NCBI GenBank assembly: GCA_035510855.1
Contig: DATKGG010000017.1
Span: 1-48,782, forward strand
Length of the DNA stretch: 48,782 bases
Origin: Palsa-459 sp035510855
GTDB lineage: Bacteria; Actinomycetota; Acidimicrobiia; Acidimicrobiales; RAAP-2
Direction: 5' to 3'
Both the position numbers and the translations under genes were made by a program. Under the pieces are notes generated by a model. The model was given only the letters and a program-made list of their open reading frames with translations. It did not search any database and was not told the DNA's origin. Positions 42,508 through 48,782 of this stretch are shown piece by piece (the first letter of the stretch is position 1; each line of letters begins with the position of its first letter).

Positions 42508-42735
42508 CGACATCGGCTCGGGCGGCACGCTCACGAGCGTTCCCAACCCGCTCGCGCGACGAATCGCGTTCCAACCGTGATCGTCAGCACCGCGTCGAGC
42601 GCGATTCCACTTGAGCCGCCTCTCCAACGTCCCGCGAGCCAAAGCCGTGAAGCCAGACGCCGAGCGCGGTCTGACCGCCGCGACCAACCCACCTGTCTGA
42701 CCTTCGAAAAGCACCGACTCGGGAGGCACCCGCTC

Positions 42736-42751
42736 TACGGTTGCGACCATG
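42736..42751 (+). promoter_or_regulatory. Leaderless-type promoter of the propeller gene
   Basis: TACGGT (42736-42741), seven bases, then ATG at 42749. Confidence 0.45.
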
Positions 42752-43783
42752 AGGCCGACGATTGCCCGCGCGCTGCTCGGCTCGTCGATCCTCGCTGCTG
42801 GCGCGCTCGTGGGCGTCGCCGACGGATCCTCTGTCGGGGCGGTGGCGCCGCTCGAAGCGGCGGTGTCCGTGCCGTCGGTGCTCGCGGGCAACGCGAAGCA
42901 CCTCTGGCTCGCGAACACCGGGACGAGCTCGGTCCTGGAGTTCGCGACCCCGACCGGCGCCGAGGTGCGCAACGTCAGTGGCGCGAGCTATCGGATGGAC
43001 GACTCCGACGCCATCGTCGCCTCGGGGGCCGCAGTATGGGTCGCGAACGCCTCGAGCAACACGGTCACGGAGTTCAGCTCTGCTGACGGCCACCTGATCC
43101 GGGTGCTCAGCGCTCCCGCGTACCGCCTCGAGGTCCCCGTCGCGATCGCGATCGCCTCGCGCCACGTGTTCGTGCTCAACAGGGCAGGGACCAGGGTCCT
43201 CGTGCTCAGCGAGTCGACGGGGAAGCTCGTGAAGGTCCTCGGCGGGCCGAGGTACCACTTCATCCATACGGCCGGCATGGTGGTGGTCCGAGACGACGTC
43301 TGGACCGCCAACGGCGGTGGCAACGGCACCCTCACGGAGTTCAGCGCCTCGACGGGCCGCGTCGTGCGCGTCGTCACGGCCGTCAAGGGACGGTTCGGGA
43401 CGCCCGTCGCGATCACGTCGGATGGCACGCACCTGTGGATTGCCAGCCGAACCGGCAACCACCTCTCCGAGCTGGCCGCCTTAAGCGGGGCGTTCGTGCG
43501 GACCCTCCGGATCCGCCACGCGTCGCTCGATGCCGTCACGTCGATCGCGGTTGCAAAACGAGTCGTGTGGGTGGCCCGGGCCGGCTCGCAGACCCTGGTC
43601 ATTGGCGTCAACTCGACGACTGGGCGTCCTGTGCTGTGCGCCGCCCACAAGTTCGGGTTCCCTGCTGTGTTTTCCGACGGACGCCACATCTGGGTGGTTG
43701 ACCGCACCGAGAGCCGGCTGAGCGAGGTCGTTCCCCTGAACGGCGCTGTGGTCAGGGTCATCTCCAGCGAGCCGATCGGCTGA
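42749..43783 (+). CDS. Secreted beta-propeller (NHL/YncE-like) protein
   Basis: 344 residues. A signal peptide (ALLGSSILAAGALVGVADG) is followed by about six repeats of 45 residues, each with a LWLAN/VWVAN-like strand and a variant of SSTxTEFSxxTGxxVRV, as in NHL and YncE propellers. No catalytic residues are seen; it may bind a ligand, a surface or a partner protein. It is monocistronic and ends inside a bidirectional hairpin. Function unknown. Confidence 0.8.
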   Translation: MRPTIARALLGSSILAAGALVGVADGSSVGAVAPLEAAVSVPSVLAGNAKHLWLANTGTSSVLEFATPTGAEVRNVSGASYRMDDSDAIVASGAAVWVANASSNTVTEFSSADGHLIRVLSAPAYRLEVPVAIAIASRHVFVLNRAGTRVLVLSESTGKLVKVLGGPRYHFIHTAGMVVVRDDVWTANGGGNGTLTEFSASTGRVVRVVTAVKGRFGTPVAITSDGTHLWIASRTGNHLSELAALSGAFVRTLRIRHASLDAVTSIAVAKRVVWVARAGSQTLVIGVNSTTGRPVLCAAHKFGFPAVFSDGRHIWVVDRTESRLSEVVPLNGAVVRVISSEPIG

Positions 43784-43820
43784 CCGCGGGGATGCCGTCT
43801 TCGGTCGCGCTCGCGGTCAG
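43780..43820. terminator. Bidirectional terminator holding both stop codons
   Basis: CTGACCGCG (43780-43788) and CGCGGTCAG (43812-43820) form a 9-bp inverted repeat with a 23-base loop. The TGA stop of the propeller gene (43781-43783) and that of the convergent lipoprotein gene (43819-43817) are both inside the stem. No T-runs. Confidence 0.55.
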
Positions 43821-44101
43821 GGCTTGCCGACGACGGTGACGACCGCCTCGAAGCCGCTGATGCAACCGCGTCGCCAAGGCGCCCGATCCACGCCCAGCGA
43901 CCCGGCGATCACCCAGTCGCGACGACACGCCGCCGCGGCCGCCGCCCCGGTCCTGGTCGCGTCGAGCGAGCCATGCGGCTCGTTGGCCGCCAGCCCCTGG
44001 CCCGCGTGGAAACCCTCGTAGAACGAGTACGAGGACGACCCGCAACCGGAAAGGACGAGGGAAAGGGTGACCGCTCCCGCGAGCACTGCGAGCCCCTTCA
44101 T
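43817..44101 (-). CDS. Small lipoprotein
   Basis: 94 residues. Signal peptide with lipobox LSGC (LAVLAGAVTLSLVLSGC), then a serine-rich linker and an alanine-rich region, with two further cysteines (ACRRDW and RGCISGF) that may form a disulfide. No family recognised. ATG at 44101 has a GGGGG stretch nine bases upstream. Convergent with the propeller gene. Confidence 0.7.
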   Translation of the reverse strand: MKGLAVLAGAVTLSLVLSGCGSSSYSFYEGFHAGQGLAANEPHGSLDATRTGAAAAAACRRDWVIAGSLGVDRAPWRRGCISGFEAVVTVVGKP

Positions 44102-44289
44102 TGCGCACCCCCAGGTCGTGATGACCGGCCAAAAGGTATTCGAGCTCGTCTGTCATTCCACGCAACAGGCGCCCAATACTCAATCACTCGTCGCGTGCGC
44201 CGACGGACGGCCACGGGCCCGCATCTTCTGGTGCGCAGCCAGGCGCTGGCCGCATGCTCGTGAGTCCGAGCGCACTGAGCCCGTGGGTC

Positions 44290-44724
44290 TCAGGACCTCG
44301 CTCGACCCTCCAGGTACGCCTGCAGGGTTCGCTGGTTCGCCACGCGGACGGGGATGATCGGGGGCAGCGCCGAGATCGGGTACACCCGAGCGGGCCCCTC
44401 TGGTCCCTCGTCGAGAAGGCTCCCGCCGACGACGCGTGCCACGTACCCGTGTGCGCACATCGTCCCCGTCGGCGTCCCCTCCTGGATGAACGTAGTGAAC
44501 TCGCGCACGATCGTGACGTCGAGGCCCGTCTTTTCCTTCACGATCCGGACTGCGCCGTCCTCGGGTGCCTCGCCACTCGCACAGGGGTCGCTCGGCAGCG
44601 ATGCCGGCGCGGCGGGGTCCGCGCCCGGCGGGTGGATGAAGACGACATGCTCGTCGTCCATCTCGACGATGACGAGCGCGCCGTGATAGTCGTACGTCCC
44701 TGCCCCTGTCTCCATGATCTCCAT
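44290..44724 (-). CDS. Nudix-fold protein with a degenerate box
   Basis: 144 residues. ALVIVEMDDEHVVFIHPPGAD resembles a Nudix first strand, and GEAPEDGAVRIVKEKTGLDVTIV matches the box layout but lacks the REUxEExGU glutamates (here RIVKEKTGL), so hydrolysis is doubtful. Probably a Nudix-like binding protein or a decayed enzyme. Two ATG choices exist (44724 and 44715). Gluconokinase is divergent, with little room for promoters. Confidence 0.6.
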   Translation of the reverse strand: MEIMETGAGTYDYHGALVIVEMDDEHVVFIHPPGADPAAPASLPSDPCASGEAPEDGAVRIVKEKTGLDVTIVREFTTFIQEGTPTGTMCAHGYVARVVGGSLLDEGPEGPARVYPISALPPIIPVRVANQRTLQAYLEGRARS

Positions 44725-44777
44725 GGTGCCACCGCGCAATGGGCTCGGTGGAGGTTCCCGAAGGAGTACGCCTGAAC

Positions 44778-45299
44778 GTGGAACCGCGCGTCGTCTCCAA
44801 CGCGATCGTCGTCATGGGCGTCTCGGGCTCGGGCAAGAGCACGGTTGGCAGGGCACTTGGGCTGGGGCTCGGCTTCGAGTTCATTGAAGGAGACCAGCTG
44901 CACTCGTCGCACAACATCGAGCGGATGGCGTCGGGGCATGCGCTCAGCGACGAGGAGCGACTGCCATGGCTCAACCTGGTCGGCCGAGCAATGGCGCAGG
45001 GTCTCAGCGACCATCCTGGCGTTGTCGCGGCATGCTCGGCGCTCAAGCGATCCTACCGCGACGTGCTCCGCCTTCACGAGGCCGACGTGTTCTTCGTGGC
45101 GCTCGAGGCGCCGATCGCGACCATCGAAGCACGGGTCCTCGCCCGCCCACACTCGCTCCTGCCGCCTGCACTGCTCTCGTCGCAGTTCGAGACCTTGGAG
45201 CCACTCGAGCCAGATGAGCGTGGCATTCGTGTGGACGCGACGCTGCGCGCCCCGCTGATCGTCACGGCAGTCGAGCGTGCGCTCCGCGCGAAGGAATGA
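44778..45299 (+). CDS. gntK: Gluconokinase
   Basis: 173 residues. Phosphorylates gluconate for the pentose phosphate pathway. P-loop VVMGVSGSGKSTVGRALG; substrate region FIEGDQLHSSHNIERMASGHALSDEERLPWL; and ACSALKRSYRDVLR. I chose GTG at 44778 because AAGGAG lies 11 bases upstream; ATG at 44739 would nearly touch the divergent gene. No gluconate permease is adjacent, but a sugar ABC importer lies upstream. Confidence 0.85.
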   Translation: MEPRVVSNAIVVMGVSGSGKSTVGRALGLGLGFEFIEGDQLHSSHNIERMASGHALSDEERLPWLNLVGRAMAQGLSDHPGVVAACSALKRSYRDVLRLHEADVFFVALEAPIATIEARVLARPHSLLPPALLSSQFETLEPLEPDERGIRVDATLRAPLIVTAVERALRAKE

Positions 45300-45406
45300 G
45301 TACCAGGCGTCTCCCGCGGGTGCCAGTGGCCTCGACGAGCGGGCCGAGGCGATTTGCGGCGCGCGCAGGCTGGCGAGCGTTGCCGTGGAGCCGGACGTGG
45401 CGCTCG

Positions 45407-45421
45407 TAGCATCGCGGAATG
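45407..45421 (+). promoter_or_regulatory. Leaderless-type promoter of the phosphodiesterase gene
   Basis: TAGCAT (45407-45412), six bases, then ATG at 45419. Confidence 0.6.
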
Positions 45422-46933
45422 ACTGGACTGACGCTGCCTCCATGCGATGCGGATACGAGGGATAGAGCGCTCGGCGTGCTTCTCGGGGAGCCGCTCGAAC
45501 CGATCGTCGACCTGGTCGCATGGACTGTCGAGCCGGAATGCTACGAACTTGCGTCAGCCTTCGGCCGAGTTCGGTTCCGACGTCTCGGGGGCGCCCGGTC
45601 GTCCTCGCCTGACGAGTTCATCGTGGAGGACACGCGCGGCGTCAACCCCGTCGCCAATCAGGATCCTGGGCACCTGGGGACCCTTGCTGCCGAGCGGGCG
45701 ACGCCGCATCCGCTGCGCGACGCCAACGCCTATCCATTCGCCTTCGACCACCTCGCCCAGATATTCGATCATCCGTCAGCTCCTGACATCGTGGTGCTCC
45801 ACACCGGCGCGCACTACTGGGGAGACCAGGGCGGGCACCTCGGAGAGCATGGGTCGTTGGGCGTGCTCCAGTCCCGCGCTCCGTGCATCGCCTCGGGCGC
45901 AGGCGTGCGACGAGGCGGCATGGTGGACAAGAGCTGTCGCCTCGTCGACGTGTTCCCCACGGTGCTGTCGCTCCTCGGGATCGACCCCAACTCGAGCGCG
46001 GACGAGTCGGTGGACCTCGACGGCTTGGCGCTCGACCACGTCGTCGCGAAGCCAGGCGGTGCCCGACACGTCATCGGCATCCTGATGGACGGCACCAACC
46101 CCAACGTCCTGTACGACCTCGTGGCTCGAGGCGATGCCCCGCACCTCGCGCGCCTGATGGAATCCGGGACCACGCATCGCCACGGTGCCATCGCGTCGCT
46201 GCCGACCGTGACCCTGGCGAATCACACGGCGATCCTGACCGGCCGGCACCCGGGGCACCACGGGGTCCTTCACAACGCGTGGATCGACCGCGCGACGGGC
46301 GCACAGGTGGTCACCAACTCGCCGACCACGTGGGCGCGGTCGATGCGGTGGCTGAGCAAGGGCGTCGAGACGATCCACGATGCCGTGCATCGGGCACGCC
46401 CCGGTGCGGTGTCGATCTCGATCAACGAGCCGTGCGACGTGGGAGCGGACTTCAGTGTCTTCGACCTGGTCCGTCGTGGCGAAGCCGTCGATCGAGCGCC
46501 GCTGCCCGAGGACGTACCCGACGCCACGCAGCGATTCGTCCGTCCGAGCAAGGACTACCAGTGGTCCTCGCGGATCGATCACACGGCCGTCGAGCAGTTC
46601 CGCGGCATCTGGAGCGGCACGTATCGTGGCCGCTCCTGGGAGCGCCCCACGTTCAGCTGGGTGAATTTCACGCTCACCGACTCCGCCTTCCACGAAGGAG
46701 GCCCGTACTCGGAGATCGCGGCAGCGTCGGTGCGTGACACGGACGCTCGGATTGGCCACGTCATAGGTGCGGTGGAGCGTTCGGGGGCGATTGCAGAGAC
46801 CGCGTTCGTCGTTGTCGCGGATCACGGCATGCAGCTGGCAGATGCGGCGGTGACGGGCGACTGGGACGCTTCGCTGCGTGCTGCCGGCATTGACCTGCGC
46901 GACGAGGGATATGGCTTCTTGTACTTGCCGTGA
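45419..46933 (+). CDS. Alkaline-phosphatase-superfamily phosphodiesterase, permuted order
   Basis: 504 residues. The first 200 residues carry the part that normally ends such proteins: VLHTGAHYWGDQGGHLGEHG, APCIASGAGVRRGG and LVDVFPTVLSLLGID. Then comes the usual beginning: HVIGILMDGTNPNVLYDLV and the nucleophile region SLPTVTLANHTAILTGRHPGHHG. Near the end is FVVVADHGMQ. Read so, the metal sites are complete but in circularly permuted order. Related actinobacterial proteins appear to share this order. The substrate is unknown; nucleotide or phosphodiester cleavage is plausible. No signal peptide. Confidence 0.8.
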   Translation: MTGLTLPPCDADTRDRALGVLLGEPLEPIVDLVAWTVEPECYELASAFGRVRFRRLGGARSSSPDEFIVEDTRGVNPVANQDPGHLGTLAAERATPHPLRDANAYPFAFDHLAQIFDHPSAPDIVVLHTGAHYWGDQGGHLGEHGSLGVLQSRAPCIASGAGVRRGGMVDKSCRLVDVFPTVLSLLGIDPNSSADESVDLDGLALDHVVAKPGGARHVIGILMDGTNPNVLYDLVARGDAPHLARLMESGTTHRHGAIASLPTVTLANHTAILTGRHPGHHGVLHNAWIDRATGAQVVTNSPTTWARSMRWLSKGVETIHDAVHRARPGAVSISINEPCDVGADFSVFDLVRRGEAVDRAPLPEDVPDATQRFVRPSKDYQWSSRIDHTAVEQFRGIWSGTYRGRSWERPTFSWVNFTLTDSAFHEGGPYSEIAAASVRDTDARIGHVIGAVERSGAIAETAFVVVADHGMQLADAAVTGDWDASLRAAGIDLRDEGYGFLYLP

Positions 46934-47024
46934 CCGCGGAGATTCGCGAGCGTCCCCTACATCCGGGAGCGAGGCAACCGGCGTTCAGGAGCGTGGCGAT
47001 TCCTCGACGGATGCAGCCGTGAAC

Positions 47025-47312
47025 TCACGGGAGCACCGCCTCACAGGTATGGATCGAGTACCACGAGGAGAACTCCTCACGACCTCGACGTCGTACCTCA
47101 AGATGTACAGGATGATGCCTCCACGCGAGTACTGATTCCATGCTCTCGAAGTGCTCGATCGAGACGCCGGCTCTGTCGGGAGCGGTGAAGCGCTCGAACG
47201 AGATAAATCCAGAGTGCTCGGATGCGAGCTCATACATGTGAATCGCCAACTTCATGAACTCGTGAGCATCGGCTTCGGGCTCTTGGCGAGCGCAGAATTC
47301 TAGGATGACAAT
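47025..47312 (-). CDS. Antibiotic-biosynthesis-monooxygenase-like protein, no standard start
   Basis: The 95-residue frame gives an ABM domain: VILEFCARQEPEADAHEFMK, then SEHSGFISFERF, VSIEHFESMESVLAWRHHP and the closing HLEVRRRGREEFSSWYSI. The domain starts at about 47309, but there is no ATG, GTG or TTG between the upstream stop and that point. ATT at 47312, with GAGG nine bases before it, is the only start-like codon. The first in-frame ATG at 47255 would lose the first strand. It is either a rare ATT start, a lost start codon, or a sequence error. Confidence 0.55.
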   Translation of the reverse strand: MVILEFCARQEPEADAHEFMKLAIHMYELASEHSGFISFERFTAPDRAGVSIEHFESMESVLAWRHHPVHLEVRRRGREEFSSWYSIHTCEAVLP

Positions 47313-47450
47313 GACTGCGTCCTCACGCGACGAGGTCGACTCGTCTCACAGACGCATCTCCGCCCTGGCTCGCAGCGTCGAGCACTCTCAGGCCAACTGT
47401 GGTGGACGACTGCCTCAGCGCGGATCACGCTTCGCCAAGCGCCGCCGCAC

Positions 47451-48017
47451 TCAGTCACGTGGAAGTCCGAGCCAGTCGACTGCGGTCAACCGGTACAGCA
47501 CGTGGCGACGCAGGTCGCTCCCTTCGTCGACGTGAGGGTGCTCGAAGTCCTCGCCGGGATCGCGGCGCATCGAGAGGCGCTCCATCACTCGTTGAGATCG
47601 AACGTTGAGACGCGCCGTCATTGACACGATCTCGCCGAGACAAAGATCGCCGAAGGCGAAGGTGATCGCCGCCCTGGCCCCTTCGGTCGCGAAGCCGCGG
47701 CCCCAGTACCTGCGAGCAAGCCGCCAGCCAACCTCGACTGCCGGGGCAAAGGGCAGGTACTCCGGGACCTCGTGAAGGCCGATGAAGCCAATGAAGTCAC
47801 CGCTCTCGCGATCCTCCACGGCCCAAGGGCAGAATCCGCGCCTCTCGAGCTCATCTTCGAAGCGCAGAGCAAGCGCGTCGCTCTGGTCTGGTCGCAAGGT
47901 CGCCGAGAGGAACTCCATCACGGCGGGATCGGCGTTCATTGTCGCGAATGCTGGGCGATCCCCAAGTCTCCAGTCGCGGAGCAGCAACCGAGGGGTCGCG
48001 AGCTCGAACTCAGACAC
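47451..48017 (-). CDS. GNAT-family acetyltransferase (RimJ/RimL-like)
   Basis: 188 residues. LATPRLLLRDWRLGDRPAFATMN starts the fold; VGWRLARRYWGRGFATEGARAAI has the acetyl-CoA loop; LNVRSQRVMERLSMRRD completes it. Such proteins acetylate ribosomal protein N-termini or small molecules. The GTG at 48017 follows TACTCT by six bases. Confidence 0.87.
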   Translation of the reverse strand: MSEFELATPRLLLRDWRLGDRPAFATMNADPAVMEFLSATLRPDQSDALALRFEDELERRGFCPWAVEDRESGDFIGFIGLHEVPEYLPFAPAVEVGWRLARRYWGRGFATEGARAAITFAFGDLCLGEIVSMTARLNVRSQRVMERLSMRRDPGEDFEHPHVDEGSDLRRHVLYRLTAVDWLGLPRD

Positions 48018-48029
48018 TCGCGCAGAGTA
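48015..48029 (-). promoter_or_regulatory. Leaderless-type promoter of the RimJ/L-like gene
   Basis: Minus strand TACTCT (48029-48024), six bases, then GTG at 48017. Confidence 0.55.
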
Positions 48030-48232
48030 TTAGATCTTCTGGATTACGGCATCGGCTCGTGAAGACTGGGGGTTCGATCATCGGGTCGTCGGGGTTGTCG
48101 AACCTCGCCACCGACGTGCCTCCCTTCAAGCAGCTGACGGTCAGGGTTCGGTTGGCCAGTTGTCGCGCGTAGACCACTGTGTCCGATCCAACTCCGGAGA
48201 CGGCCGACGACAACGTCTCTCGACGTCTGTTG

Positions 48233-48445
48233 TCACTCGGGGGGTGGCCTCGCGGCTGCTGTTCGTCGTCGCAGGTCCCTGAAGTCGAGCGCGCTGGTGA
48301 CGACGATGCCGACGACGAGCAGTGCCTGTGGCAGGACGACGAACCAAGCCCGATGTCCGGCAAGCTCAAGACCCAAGAGTGCAATTACTCCGAGTGCAAG
48401 GCCCAGTCGTATCCAGAACCACCTTGTGTCGGAGATGCTTTCCAT
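48233..48445 (-). CDS. Small two-helix membrane protein
   Basis: 70 residues. Two hydrophobic helices (FWIRLGLALGVIALLGLELAG and WFVVLPQALLVVGIVVTSAL) joined by HRA, then a basic tail (LRRRTAAARPPPE). No family recognised. I chose ATG at 48445 because the 36 residues of the longer GTG reading (48553) look unstructured. A TACGGT box upstream may be its -10. Confidence 0.5.
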   Translation of the reverse strand: MESISDTRWFWIRLGLALGVIALLGLELAGHRAWFVVLPQALLVVGIVVTSALDFRDLRRRTAAARPPPE

Positions 48446-48615
48446 GTTCGGTCGTCGCCTCGCTTCACTCGCAATCCCGCGGTCGTCCCTGTCTCGCGAC
48501 CGTACCGTGGCTGAGGCCTCCTGCAACGTCGGGAGAGCCGAGGTCTGTGTCACCGAGGTGAGCCAACCAGGCGTGATGGGCTCAGGAGGGCCCCAGCTTG
48601 GCTCCCACCCATTGC

Positions 48616-48782
48616 TTACACCTCGATCTCGATCTCAAGCACCTCGACATCAAGCACTTCGGGGCCGCCTTCGGGCGTCATCGGCGCGACCGCAGACTGC
48701 GCGCTCGCCTTGGTATCGAACACGAGGACACAGGAGCCGGTGCCAGCACCGTTGTTCATCCAGATCCCATTTCGAAAGCCTG
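48616..48782 (-). CDS. C-terminal part of an ABM-like protein, cut by the window end
   Basis: The last 54 residues are visible and end at TAA 48616. GFRNGIWMNNGAGTGSCVLVFDT is typical of the second half of small dimeric alpha/beta-barrel proteins, and the tail is acidic (VLDVEVLEIEIEV). The start lies beyond the window. Confidence 0.6.
   Translation of the reverse strand, partial: GFRNGIWMNNGAGTGSCVLVFDTKASAQSAVAPMTPEGGPEVLDVEVLEIEIEV

Noticed and set aside
48050..48110. Possible tRNA around GGGTTCGATC
   Set aside because: The second half of the T-stem is not complementary and no cloverleaf forms.

Overview
This window is a high-GC bacterial chromosome segment. It reads as Actinomycetota, and the class Acidimicrobiia is a plausible but unproven guess. 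Three things support Actinomycetota. First, the central gene order (HAD phosphatase, tlyA, nadK, recN, pyrG, ADP-ribose-type Nudix, xerD, scpA, scpB, rluB, cmk, der) follows the well-known Mycobacterium tuberculosis Rv1692-Rv1713 order. Second, about a dozen genes begin with a start codon 6-7 nt after a TANNNT -10 box, which is the signature of leaderless transcripts. Third, GTG starts are frequent and genes are often coupled by ATGA or GTGA overlaps. I see no rRNA, tRNA, CRISPR array or plasmid or phage genes.

Layout. 1-10 kb is an accessory region: a double VOC protein, a membrane protein, a lipoprotein, a frameshifted secreted glycosidase-like gene, a broken IS630-family element, an acetyltransferase, a frameshifted FMN-binding oxidase-like gene, a luciferase-like monooxygenase, an enoyl-CoA hydratase, a small alpha/beta-barrel protein, a P-loop kinase and a DinB-like protein. 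10.3-16.6 kb carries a secreted subtilisin-like protease with a C-terminal WNGSA pentapeptide repeat, followed 24 nt later by a membrane PAS-GGDEF-EAL cyclic-di-GMP enzyme. After these come a cupin, a 38-residue basic protein and a channel-like membrane protein.

16.6-38 kb is the conserved core. On the minus strand scpA-scpB-rluB is followed by aroH-tyrA-aroA-cmk-plsC (chorismate to prephenate and onwards, EPSP synthase, CMP kinase, phospholipid acyltransferase). der with a coupled zinc-ribbon protein and a radical-SAM/PDZ DUF512 protein lie nearby, and ispH and a glycosyltransferase run the other way. trpS is convergent with an M50 protease. Then come a DksA/TraR zinc finger, xerD, Nudix, pyrG, recN, nadK, tlyA, a HAD phosphatase and uspA, mostly in tightly packed minus-strand runs.

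38-42.5 kb is a complete ATPase-permease-permease-binding protein sugar-type ABC importer, ending in a strong hairpin. 42.7-48.8 kb is again accessory: a secreted beta-propeller, a small lipoprotein, a Nudix-fold protein with a degenerate box, gluconokinase, a permuted-looking phosphodiesterase, an ABM-domain protein without a normal start codon, an acetyltransferase, a small membrane protein and the end of a protein that runs off the window.

The points most worth a second look are the repeat-bearing protease paired with the c-di-GMP enzyme, the strict leaderless promoter pattern, and the clustering of single-base frame breaks in the first 6.3 kb. Those breaks may be assembly errors rather than real pseudogenes. 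No clearly new defence or mobile system is visible.
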